Shown piece by piece: positions 1-8,829 of a DNA stretch of 13,609 nucleotides; position 1 is the first letter of the stretch, and each line of letters begins with the position of its first letter. Below the pieces are notes generated by a model, which was not told the DNA's origin, did not search any database, and worked only from the letters and a program-made list of their open reading frames with translations. The translations under genes and the position numbers were made by a program. The stretch covers positions 1 through 13,609 of the forward strand of contig JAUTXM010000387.1 in NCBI GenBank assembly GCA_030838025.1. Direction: 5' to 3'. The stretch comes from Acidimicrobiaceae bacterium (GTDB taxonomy: Bacteria > Actinomycetota > Acidimicrobiia > Acidimicrobiales > Palsa-688).

Positions 1-1
1 C

Positions 2-3000
2 CTGGGCCCCCTCCCCGCCGAGCTCGACGCCCACCTGCCGGCGCTCAACGAGGACTCCTTCCCCGGCGTGCTCTCCAACGTCATCGCGGGTCGCATCGCC
101 AACCGCCTCGACCTGGGTGGCTCCAACTACACCGTCGACGCCGCCTGCGCCTCCTCGCTGGCGGCGCTCGACGTGGCCTGCAAGGAACTGCGATCCCAGA
201 CCAGCGACATGGTCCTCTGCGGCGGCGCCGACGTGCACAACGGCCTGCAGGACTTCCTGCTCTTTGCCTCGGTCCACGCCCTGTCGCCGAGCGGCCGCTG
301 CCGCACCTTCGACGCCGAGGCCGACGGCATCGCCCTCGGCGAAGGCGCCGCCTGCCTCGTTCTGAAGCGCCTGGCCGACGCCGAGCGCGATGGCGACCGG
401 ATCTACGCCGTCATCAAGGCCATCGCCGGATCGAGCGACGGGCGCAGCCTGGGCCTCACCGCCCCCCGCCCCGAAGGCCAGCGCCGGGCGCTGGAGCGGG
501 CCTACACCATGGCCGGCGTCTCCCCTGCCCAGGTCGGTCTGGTCGAGGCCCACGGCACCGGGACCGTCGTCGGCGACCGCACCGAACTGGCCACCTTGAC
601 CGAGATGTTCACGGAGTCGGGCGCCACGCCCGGCACGTGCGCCCTGGGGTCGGTCAAGTCCCAGATCGGGCACACCAAGTGCGCCGCCGGCCTGGCCGGC
701 ATCATCAAGGTCGCCCGGGCGCTGTCCAGCGGGGTCCGCCCCCCCACCGGCCAGCTCGAGCAGCCCAACGGCTACTGGGACGGCGACCAGAGCCCCTTCT
801 TCTTCGACACCGAGGCCCGCCCCTGGAACGCCCCGCCCGCCGAGCGCTTCGCCGGCGTCAGCGCCTTCGGCTTCGGCGGCACCAACTTCCACGCGGTGCT
901 CAGCGCCTACGACGGCGGCCCCGAGCCCGAGCAGGGGCTCGAACAATGGCCGGCTGAGTTGTTCGTCTTCCGCGGCGCCGACCAGGCCGCGGCGACCAAG
1001 CAGATGGACTACCTGGCCCAGCTCCTGGCGGCCAACGACGGCGCCGGCCACCCGTGGCGCCTCCGCGACCTGGCCTGGACCATGGCCGGGACCCGCGGCC
1101 CGGTCCAGGCGGCGCTGGTCGCCACCGACCTGGACGATCTGGCTACCAAGCTCGGCCACGCCCGCTCCTTCCATGCGGCCCCCGGCGTCTTCCTGGCGTC
1201 GAACCAGGAGACGGGGAAAGTCGCCTTCCTCTTCCCCGGCCAGGGCAGCCAGTCCCCCGGCATGCTGGCCGACCTCTTCGTCGCCTTTCCCCGCCTCCGC
1301 CGCCACCTCGAGGCGCTGGGCGACCTGGCGCCGATCATGTTCCCCCCGGCCGCGTTCAGCCGGGCCGAAACCGAGCGCCAGCGCGCCGCCATCACCGACA
1401 CCCGCGTGGCCCAGCCGACCCTCGGCGTGGCCGGACTTGCCATGCACGGCCTGCTCGGCACCCTCGGCGTTCACCCCGACCTGGCCGGTGGCCACAGCTA
1501 CGGCGAACTGGTCGCGCTCAGCGCCGCCGGCGCCCTGGACCGCGACGAACTGGTCGCCCTCAGCGCCGCCCGGGCGGACGCAATCCTCGCTGCGGCAGGC
1601 GACGACGCGGGCACCATGGCCGCGGTCAGCGCCCCCGCCGGCGCGGTCCAGCAGCTGCTCACACCGGGCGACGGCGTCCGCATCGCCAATCACAACGCCC
1701 CCAACCAGGTCGTGATCTCGGGCCCCACCGCGGCCATCGACGCGGCGCTCGACCGACTCGCCACCCAGGGCATCGCGGCCAAGCAGATCCCCGTCGCCTG
1801 CGCCTTCCACAGCACCCTCGTCGCCGGCGCGGCGACCACGCTGCGCGCCGAGCTGGACCACCGCGCCGTGCGCACCCCCAGCATCGCGGTGTGGTCGAAC
1901 ACCACCGCCGAGCCCTACCCGGCGGGCCCCGACGCCGTCCGGGACACCCTGGCCAACCAAGTGGCCGAACCGGTCCGCTTCGTCGACCAGGTCGAGGCCA
2001 TGTACGCCGCGGGCGCCCGGGTCTTCGTCGAGTCCGGTCCGAGCCGGGTGCTCACCGGCCTGGTCGACAAGATCCTCGCCGGCCGACCCCATACCGCCGT
2101 GGCCTGCGACGTGGCGGGCGAACCAGGCCTGCCCCGCCTGCTGCTGGCGCTGGGCGAACTGGCCGCGGCCGGCGTCCCCGTCGACACCGAGGCCCTCTTC
2201 CGGGGCCGCCAGGTCCGTAGCGTCTCCCTCGCCGAGGTCGCGCGCCGCCCAGGCTGGCTGGTCAACGGCCACCTGGTGCGCACCGCCGACGGCGCCCCCC
2301 TCCCCGGCGGCCTCCAGCCCATGACCACCGTCCCCCCGATCACCCCGCTGGCAGCCGCGGCACCCGCCGACCGGGACGTGGCCGTGCTCGAGTTCCTCCG
2401 CAGCTCCCGGGAACTGGTGGCCGCGCAGCGTGACGTCCTCCTCGGCTATCTCGGAACAGGTGGGAAAAGCCTCCCGCCGCTCGACTCGATCCCGGCGGTG
2501 GCAGCCACCGCCCTTCCGGCTCGGGCCACGGCCGTGGTTGCGGCTTCCACCGTCAACACGGTCACGCCCACCCCGGCCCCCGCCCCGCACGGTCCCCTCA
2601 CCCGCGCCGGAATCCTCGACGCCGTGCTGGCCATCGTCAGCAACCGCACCGGCTACCCGAGCGACATGCTCGACCCTGACCTCGACCTCGAAGCCGACCT
2701 GAGCATCGACTCCATCAAGCGGACCGAGATCCTGGGCGAGCTGGCCGAGCGCGTCGGCCTCGGCGGAGCCGACGGTGCTTCCATCGACGAGGCGACCGTC
2801 GAGCAGTTGGCCCGCTTGAAGACCCTCAACGCCATCGCCGACTGGATCGTGGCCCACGCCGGTCCGCCGGCCGAGGCCAAGCCCGCCTCCTCCGCTGTCC
2901 CCGTCGTCGACGCCGTCGACGCCGTGACCAGCCGCCACCTCGTGGTTCTCGAAGAGCTCGACACCCTGCCCGAGCCGCCCGCCACCGGCGACCTGCTGGC

Positions 3001-4417
3001 CGGCCGCCGCTATGTGATCGTCGACGGCGGCCTCGGCATCGGCCTGGAACTGTCCGAACTCCTCGAGCACCGGGGCGCCGACGTCTTCATCCTCGACACC
3101 GAGCAGAGTGAGTCGGGCAACGAGGAGAGCCTCGCGGTCCTCGACGGCGCCTATGCGCTGATCCACCTCGGGGCCCTCGAGCCTGATCACGCCTCCGTCC
3201 TCCCGGGCGCCTTCTCGGTGCTCCGGGAAGCGGCCGAGCGGGGCGTGGGCCGCCTGGTCGGCGCCACCGGCGACGGCGGCCGGTTCGGCTTCGACGACGA
3301 CGTCGACAGTTCTGACGCCGGACTCGGCCTGGGCGGGCTGGTGCGCACCATGCGAGCCGAGTACCCCGACCTGGTCAGCCAGGTGGTCGACGTCGACCCG
3401 AAGCAGCGGGCCGGATCGGTCGCCTCGGCCCTGCTGGCCGAGCTGACCGCGGATCAGCCACCGGTCATGGTCGGCTACGCCCGAGGGCTTCGCTGGACCC
3501 GGCGGGTGACACCGGTCGAGCTGCGCCCGACTCCCCGCACCCCTGAGCTAGACATCGAAGCGGCGTCGGCTGCCTTGGATCTCGGCCCCGATTCGGTGGT
3601 GTTGCTGACCGGCGGGGCCCGGGGCATCACCTCCAAGGTGGCCATCGAACTGGCCCGGGCCACGGGTTGCCACATCGAGCTGATCGGCCGCACCCAGGCG
3701 CCGACCGGTGACGAGGATGCCATCACCGCCTCCGCTCTCGATGCCCCGTCCATCCGCCGAGCCCTGATCGCAAGCGGCTCCCGCATCCCCGGTCAGGTCG
3801 AGGTGGCCACCGCTCGGCTGCTCGCCACCCGTGAGATTCGGGCCGGCCTGGCCCAGTTGGCGGAGACCGCGGCATCGGCCCGGTACCACGTGGCCGACGT
3901 CCGCAACGGCGAAGCGGTGCAGTCCATCGTGGCCGACATCTACGCCCGCCACGGCCGCCTCGACGGCGTCATTCACGGTGCTGGGGTGCTCGAAGACAAG
4001 CGGATGAGCGACAAGGGCATGGAATCATTCGAGCGGGTGTTCCGCACCAAGGTCGACGGCGCCCGCCACCTCGTTTCTTCCCTTCGCAGCGACCTGGGGT
4101 TCCTGGTGCTGTTCGCCAGCGTCGCCGGGGTGTTCGGTAACCGGGGCCAGGCGGACTACGCCGCCGCCAACGACGCCTTGGACAGCCTGGCCCGCACCTG
4201 GGCAGGCCGGTTCCGGGGCCGGGTGCTGGCGGTCGACTGGGGCCCCTGGGCCGGGGCGGGCATGGTGTCGGCGGAACTGGAGCGGGAGTATGCCCGCCGC
4301 GGCGTGGGCCTCATCGGCGTGGACGACGGTGTCGCCTGCCTGCTCCGCGAGCTGGCGTGGGGTCCGCGAGATGTCTCCCAGGTCGTCTACATGCGTGACG
4401 CGATCGCACGTCCATGA
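2..4417 (+). CDS. Iterative type I polyketide/PUFA-type synthase, KS-AT-ACP-KR (5' partial)
   Basis: The reading frame is open from base 2, and the residues before the first GTG (base 68) read as conserved ketosynthase sequence (EDSFPGVLSNVIAG). The gene therefore enters from the left, and roughly the first 150-200 residues are missing. The KS has Cys at 146-148 (DAACASS) and His at 551-553 (EAHGTGT) and 671-673 (IGH). The AT has FPGQGSQ near 1231, Ser at 1496-1498 (GHSYGE), the malonyl-binding Arg at 1571-1573 and His at 1808-1810. After an Ala/Pro linker comes one ACP, with its phosphopantetheine Ser at 2711-2713 (LSIDSIKR). A degenerate Rossmann half is followed by a KR with TGGARGI near 3608, Ser at 4118, Tyr at 4157 and Asn at 4169. 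The domain order matches PfaA and the front of enediyne PKSE. Expected role is condensation of malonyl units and beta-ketoreduction. The last four bases overlap the next start (ATGA). The product is not predictable from sequence. Confidence 0.93.
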   Translation: MGPLPAELDAHLPALNEDSFPGVLSNVIAGRIANRLDLGGSNYTVDAACASSLAALDVACKELRSQTSDMVLCGGADVHNGLQDFLLFASVHALSPSGRCRTFDAEADGIALGEGAACLVLKRLADAERDGDRIYAVIKAIAGSSDGRSLGLTAPRPEGQRRALERAYTMAGVSPAQVGLVEAHGTGTVVGDRTELATLTEMFTESGATPGTCALGSVKSQIGHTKCAAGLAGIIKVARALSSGVRPPTGQLEQPNGYWDGDQSPFFFDTEARPWNAPPAERFAGVSAFGFGGTNFHAVLSAYDGGPEPEQGLEQWPAELFVFRGADQAAATKQMDYLAQLLAANDGAGHPWRLRDLAWTMAGTRGPVQAALVATDLDDLATKLGHARSFHAAPGVFLASNQETGKVAFLFPGQGSQSPGMLADLFVAFPRLRRHLEALGDLAPIMFPPAAFSRAETERQRAAITDTRVAQPTLGVAGLAMHGLLGTLGVHPDLAGGHSYGELVALSAAGALDRDELVALSAARADAILAAAGDDAGTMAAVSAPAGAVQQLLTPGDGVRIANHNAPNQVVISGPTAAIDAALDRLATQGIAAKQIPVACAFHSTLVAGAATTLRAELDHRAVRTPSIAVWSNTTAEPYPAGPDAVRDTLANQVAEPVRFVDQVEAMYAAGARVFVESGPSRVLTGLVDKILAGRPHTAVACDVAGEPGLPRLLLALGELAAAGVPVDTEALFRGRQVRSVSLAEVARRPGWLVNGHLVRTADGAPLPGGLQPMTTVPPITPLAAAAPADRDVAVLEFLRSSRELVAAQRDVLLGYLGTGGKSLPPLDSIPAVAATALPARATAVVAASTVNTVTPTPAPAPHGPLTRAGILDAVLAIVSNRTGYPSDMLDPDLDLEADLSIDSIKRTEILGELAERVGLGGADGASIDEATVEQLARLKTLNAIADWIVAHAGPPAEAKPASSAVPVVDAVDAVTSRHLVVLEELDTLPEPPATGDLLAGRRYVIVDGGLGIGLELSELLEHRGADVFILDTEQSESGNEESLAVLDGAYALIHLGALEPDHASVLPGAFSVLREAAERGVGRLVGATGDGGRFGFDDDVDSSDAGLGLGGLVRTMRAEYPDLVSQVVDVDPKQRAGSVASALLAELTADQPPVMVGYARGLRWTRRVTPVELRPTPRTPELDIEAASAALDLGPDSVVLLTGGARGITSKVAIELARATGCHIELIGRTQAPTGDEDAITASALDAPSIRRALIASGSRIPGQVEVATARLLATREIRAGLAQLAETAASARYHVADVRNGEAVQSIVADIYARHGRLDGVIHGAGVLEDKRMSDKGMESFERVFRTKVDGARHLVSSLRSDLGFLVLFASVAGVFGNRGQADYAAANDALDSLARTWAGRFRGRVLAVDWGPWAGAGMVSAELEREYARRGVGLIGVDDGVACLLRELAWGPRDVSQVVYMRDAIARP

Positions 4418-7400
4418 CCGACATCGCAATCGTGGGGATGGCGGCGCTGTTCCCGGGCGCCCCCGACCTCGAGACCTACTGGCACAACATTGTCAACCGG
4501 GTGGATTCCGTCACCGACGTTCCGGCCACCCGCTGGGATCCCTCGTACTACGACCCCGAGTCGTGGGCCGAACCCGCCAGCGACAAGTTCTACTGCCGGC
4601 GGGGCGGCTTCGTCGACGACCTCGCCAGTTTCGATCCGGCCGCCTTCGGGATCATGCCCGTGGCGGTGGACAGCACCGAGCCCGACCAACTGCTGTCGCT
4701 GAAAGTGGCGGCGGCGGCCATCGCCGACGCGGGCGGCGAGGAGCGGCTGGGCGACCGCGGCCGAACCGGGGTCATCCTGGGCCGGGGCGGCTACCTCTCG
4801 GCCGGTGTGGCCCGTCTCGACCAGCGCATCCGGGCGGGCAAGCAGCTCGTCGCCAGCCTGCGGGAGCTGGTCCCGGGCCTGAGTGAGCACCAACTGGTCC
4901 AAGTGGGTCGCGACTTCCAGGCTCGCCTGGGCCCCGAGCGGCCCGAGGCGTCGATCGGACTCGTTCCCAACCTGGCCGCCTCGCGCATCGCCAACCGGCT
5001 CGACCTCCAGGGTCCCGCCTACACCGTGGACGCGGCCTGCGCCTCGTCACTGCTGGCGGTCGACCACGCCATCGCGGAGCTGGACCGGGGCCGGTGCGAC
5101 ATGGTCATTGCCGGGGGCGTGCACCTCTGCCACGACGTGACGCTGTGGAGCGTGTTCTCCCAGCTGCGGGCGCTCAGCCCCAGCCAGCAGATCCGGCCGT
5201 TCGACCGGCGGGCCGACGGCATCTTGATCGGCGAAGGCATCGGCATGGTCGTCCTCACCCGCCTGGCCGACGCCGAGCGGCGGGGCGACCGGATCTACGC
5301 CGTCATCCGGGGCAGCGGCGTGGCCAGTGACGGGCGCGACGCCAGCCTGATGCGGCCCCGGGTCGAGGGCCAGATGCTGGCGTTGGAGCGGGCCTGGGCA
5401 GCGGCCGGGCTCGACCCGACGGCGCCCGGTGCGGTCTCCATGATCGAGGCCCACGGCACCGCGACGCAGGTGGGCGACGAAGCTGAGCTCACCACCCTCG
5501 CCCGGGTGTTCGGCTCGGCCGGCCCCGCGATCGGACTGGGCACGGTCAAGTCCATGATCGGCCACGCCATGCCGGCCGCGGGGATGGCGGGCCTGATCAA
5601 GGCGGCGCTGGCCATCCATCACCGGAGCCTGCCTCCGACGCTGCACTGCGAGGACCCCCATCCGGCGCTGGCCGGCACCCGGTTGGCGCCCATGACCGAG
5701 ACCACCGAGTGGGGCGAGCTCGGAGGCGGCGTGCCCCGGAGGGCCGCGGTCAACGCCTTCGGCTTCGGGGGGATCAACGCCCACGTCATCTTGGAGGAAG
5801 CCCCCAATGCCCGAGCGGGGGCCGCGCCCAGCTTCACTCGCGCCCGGCGCAGTGGCGTCTCGCAGCGGGTCCTCTTGCTGGCCGGGGCAACCAGCGACGA
5901 ACTGATCCGGAAGCTGGCGGCCGACGACGCCGACCTGCTGGCTCGCGACGACCTGCAGTCGGTCCCCGCTGCGGGGCCGTGGCGCCTGGCGGTCGTGGAC
6001 CCCAACCCGACGCGACTGGAACTGGCCCGCAAGGTCGTGGCGCGGGGCCGCCCGTGGCGGGGTCGCAACGATGTCTGGTTCACCTCCGCCCCGCTGCTGG
6101 CCGATGCGACCGCCAAGCTGGCATTCGTCTTCCCCGGCATCGAGCAGGTCTTCGACCCTCGGGTGGATGGCGTGGCCGCCCATTTCGGGTTGGCCGATCC
6201 CGAGCGCCGCGGCATCGAGACGCTGGGCCGCCACAGCCTGGCCACCCTCGGCGTGGGTCGGCTCCTGGACGCGGCGTTACGGCGCCTGGGGGTCCAACCC
6301 GACGTGCTGGCGGGTCACAGCATCGGCGAGTGGAACGCCATGATCGCGGCAGGCATGCACGACCGCGCCGACCTCGACCGTGTCATGGATGCCTTCGACA
6401 AGGACAGCATCGAGGTACCGGGCGTGGTGTTCGCCGCCCTGGGCTGCGGCGCCGAGATGGCCGAGGCGGCCATCACGGGACTCGATCGGATCGTCGTCTC
6501 CCACGACAACTGTCCCCACCAGTCGATCATCTGCGGTGACGAGGCCAGCATCGCGGTGGCCCTCGGACGGTTGCGGGCCGAAGGCGTCATGGGTCAGGTG
6601 CTGGAATTTCGTTCCGGCTTCCACACGCCGATGGTCGAGCCCTACCTGGCGGCCATCGGCGAGCAACTGCGCGAGCTGCCGCTGCGGACCGCCACGACGC
6701 CGATCTGGTCGGCCACCATCGCCGGCCCCTACCCCGAGGACCTCGAAGGGGTCCGCCGGCTGGCGTGGCGCCACCTGGTCGAGCCGGTGCGCTTCGGCCC
6801 CATGGTGCGCCGCCTCCACGACGAGGGGGTCCGGGCGTTCGTGCAGGTCGGCAGCGGCAGTCTCACCGGGTTCATCGACGACGCCCTGCGCGACCGCGAG
6901 CAGCTCGTCATCAGCGCCTGCACTTCCAAGAACGATGGGCTGGACCAGCTGCTCCGGGTGGCGGTCGCCCTGTGGGTCGAGGGCCGGGCGCCGGCGCTGG
7001 CCGTCCTGGCGCCGCAGGCCGCCGGTCGCGACGCCAGGTCGGTGGCGCTGCACCTCGGCTCCCCCCTCGTCCATTTTGCGGACGACGTGGCACCGCTCAC
7101 CGCCGTCCCGGCTCCGGCCCGTCCGGCTGGAGATCACCCGATCCTGTCGGAGTTCGATTCCGTGCTGGCCGACGCCCACGAGGCGGTCAGCGCCGTACTC
7201 CGGACGTGGTCAGCCCCGCCGGTGCCGACGAGCGCCACGACGACGCGGGTGGTGTCGATCGAGACGATGCCGTACCTGGCGCACCACTGCTTCTACCGCC
7301 AGGCGGCGGGATGGCCGGAGATGGCCGACAAGTTCCCCGTCGTTCCCATGACCACCAGGTTGGAGATGATGATGGACGCCGCCCGGCCGCTGGTCGGCGA

Positions 7401-8829
7401 CCGAGCCATCGTCGGTATGGCTAAGGTCCGGGCGCTTCGGTGGCTGGCGCCGACCGATCCCGTCACCTTGACCATCACGGCCGCGTTGGATGTGGAGGGC
7501 CACGTCGATGTAGCCCTGCAGGGCTACGCCCGGGCCAAGGTCCTCGTCGCCGACCGGTTCCCGGTCGCCCCGCCCAACCGGGCCGAGGAGTTGCTGGGCG
7601 AGCGATCCTCGCCGGTGCGGGCGGAGGAGCTGTACCGGGATCGCTGGCTCTTTCACGGCCCTCAGTTCCAGGGCGTGCGGGAGATCACGGGCTACGCCGA
7701 CAACGGGATTCGTGGCCAGCTGGTCAGCCTCGAGGCCCCGGGCGGCCTGCTCGACAACGCCGGCCAGCTCCTGGGCTTCTGGATCCAGACGATGGTGGCG
7801 GCGGACCGGATGGCGTTCCCCGCTTCGATCGAGTTGATCGAGCTCTTCGCTGCCCACCCCGCGGCCGGCCTGCCGATGGGCTGCACGGTGTGGGTCCGGA
7901 CGATGACCGACACGTCGGTCGCCGCCGACCTCGAAGTGCGCCAACCCGACGGCACGGTGTGGGCCCGGATCACGGGCTGGACCGACCGGCGCTTCGTCAC
8001 CGACGACCGGATCAGCCCGATGCTGCGCTGGCCGGAGTCGAATCGCATCGCCGAGGACCGCCCCGGTGGGTGGTACCTGCTCCGCGACCGCTGGCCCGAC
8101 CCGGCCAACCGGGAGCTTGTGATGCGCCGGTACCTGGCCGCCTCCGAGCGGGCGCAGTACGAGCAGCACAACCCCCGGGGCCGCCACCGCTGGCTCCTGG
8201 GCCGCATCGCGGCCAAGGACGCAGCGCGCCAGTACCTCTGGGATCGCGGCGCGAGCGAGTTGTTCCCGGCCGAGTTCGTGATCGACAACGAAGCGTCGGG
8301 ACGGCCGACGGTCACCGGCCTCCCTCCCGGGACGGGCATCTCGATCGCCCATTCGGGCGAGTTCGCGGTTGCCCTGGTCGGAGCGACCGACGCCGCGGGG
8401 CGCGGGGTCGGCATCGACGTCCAGGCGGTCGAGGAACGCACCCCCCAGTTCGAGGGCCTGGCGTGCACCGAGTCCGAGCGCGCCCTGCTCGACCTGTGCG
8501 CCGCCGGCATGGGAACGCGCCTCGAATGCCTGACCCGGTTCTGGGCGGCCAAGGAAGCAGTCGCCAAGGCGGTGGGGACGGGCCTCGGCGGGCGACCCCA
8601 TCGTTTCGAGGTCAAGCAGGTGGACGGGACGCAGTTTCTGGTCGCGGCATTGGATCACGGGGACCGCTGGTGGGTCGACAGCACCGGCGTGCGCGGCGTT
8701 GACGGCGTGACCCAGTACGTGGTCGCCTGGACGACCATCGGCGCCCGCCCCCCCACCCAGGCTTCACGCATCACGCGGGGATTTTCCCCCCTTACCCTTG
8801 TCAAAGAGAGGACCACCAATGGACGCTGA
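4414..8829 (+). CDS. Second iterative polyketide/PUFA-type synthase, KS-AT-DH-PPTase
   Basis: This 1471-residue megasynthase starts with a classic KS N-terminus (IAIVGMAALFPGAPDLETYW). The KS (about 1-460) keeps Cys209, His347 and His384, so it is not a chain-length-factor pseudo-KS. The AT (about 570-830) keeps Ser636 (GHSIGE) and His737 (GFHTP), but the GQGSQ loop is replaced and Phe661 sits where malonyl-AT has Arg. Residues about 950-1160 form a double-hotdog dehydratase: His957/His958 at the front, FHGPQFQG in the middle, then Asp1114 and Gln1118 (DNAGQ). The C-terminus (about 1190-1450) is a Sfp-type phosphopantetheinyl transferase with IAHS (His1313), GIDV (Asp1335) and FWAAKEAVAKA (Lys1380, Glu1381). 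There is no KR and no ACP, so it should act on carriers in the upstream synthase or the next gene. The start lies in an ATGA overlap with no clear ribosome site, suggesting translational coupling. The DH and PPTase at the end resemble the tail of enediyne PKSE. Confidence 0.95.
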   Translation: MTDIAIVGMAALFPGAPDLETYWHNIVNRVDSVTDVPATRWDPSYYDPESWAEPASDKFYCRRGGFVDDLASFDPAAFGIMPVAVDSTEPDQLLSLKVAAAAIADAGGEERLGDRGRTGVILGRGGYLSAGVARLDQRIRAGKQLVASLRELVPGLSEHQLVQVGRDFQARLGPERPEASIGLVPNLAASRIANRLDLQGPAYTVDAACASSLLAVDHAIAELDRGRCDMVIAGGVHLCHDVTLWSVFSQLRALSPSQQIRPFDRRADGILIGEGIGMVVLTRLADAERRGDRIYAVIRGSGVASDGRDASLMRPRVEGQMLALERAWAAAGLDPTAPGAVSMIEAHGTATQVGDEAELTTLARVFGSAGPAIGLGTVKSMIGHAMPAAGMAGLIKAALAIHHRSLPPTLHCEDPHPALAGTRLAPMTETTEWGELGGGVPRRAAVNAFGFGGINAHVILEEAPNARAGAAPSFTRARRSGVSQRVLLLAGATSDELIRKLAADDADLLARDDLQSVPAAGPWRLAVVDPNPTRLELARKVVARGRPWRGRNDVWFTSAPLLADATAKLAFVFPGIEQVFDPRVDGVAAHFGLADPERRGIETLGRHSLATLGVGRLLDAALRRLGVQPDVLAGHSIGEWNAMIAAGMHDRADLDRVMDAFDKDSIEVPGVVFAALGCGAEMAEAAITGLDRIVVSHDNCPHQSIICGDEASIAVALGRLRAEGVMGQVLEFRSGFHTPMVEPYLAAIGEQLRELPLRTATTPIWSATIAGPYPEDLEGVRRLAWRHLVEPVRFGPMVRRLHDEGVRAFVQVGSGSLTGFIDDALRDREQLVISACTSKNDGLDQLLRVAVALWVEGRAPALAVLAPQAAGRDARSVALHLGSPLVHFADDVAPLTAVPAPARPAGDHPILSEFDSVLADAHEAVSAVLRTWSAPPVPTSATTTRVVSIETMPYLAHHCFYRQAAGWPEMADKFPVVPMTTRLEMMMDAARPLVGDRAIVGMAKVRALRWLAPTDPVTLTITAALDVEGHVDVALQGYARAKVLVADRFPVAPPNRAEELLGERSSPVRAEELYRDRWLFHGPQFQGVREITGYADNGIRGQLVSLEAPGGLLDNAGQLLGFWIQTMVAADRMAFPASIELIELFAAHPAAGLPMGCTVWVRTMTDTSVAADLEVRQPDGTVWARITGWTDRRFVTDDRISPMLRWPESNRIAEDRPGGWYLLRDRWPDPANRELVMRRYLAASERAQYEQHNPRGRHRWLLGRIAAKDAARQYLWDRGASELFPAEFVIDNEASGRPTVTGLPPGTGISIAHSGEFAVALVGATDAAGRGVGIDVQAVEERTPQFEGLACTESERALLDLCAAGMGTRLECLTRFWAAKEAVAKAVGTGLGGRPHRFEVKQVDGTQFLVAALDHGDRWWVDSTGVRGVDGVTQYVVAWTTIGARPPTQASRITRGFSPLTLVKERTTNGR
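8804..8812 (+). promoter_or_regulatory. Ribosome binding site fixing the ACP start
   Basis: The purine run AAGAGAGGA ends six bases before the ATG at 8819. It decides that ATG over the in-frame TTG at 8798, which would add seven residues (MSKRGPP) and has no such site. The site lies inside the end of the preceding synthase gene. Confidence 0.75.

Noticed and set aside
68..70. GTG at 68 as the real start of the first synthase
   Set aside because: The frame is open back to base 2 and encodes conserved ketosynthase residues (EDSFPG) before it, so the gene is truncated by the window edge.
7210..8658. Long minus-strand open frame opposite the DH-PPTase region, with similar ones at 5047-6234 and 6277-7179
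   Set aside because: Very high GC leaves antisense frames open. Their translations are Arg/Gly/Ala/His-rich without family motifs, while the plus strand has full catalytic motifs.
8798..8818. TTG at 8798 as the ACP start
   Set aside because: The ATG at 8819 has a well-placed AAGAGAGGA site and gives a normal ACP N-terminus; the seven extra residues have no support.
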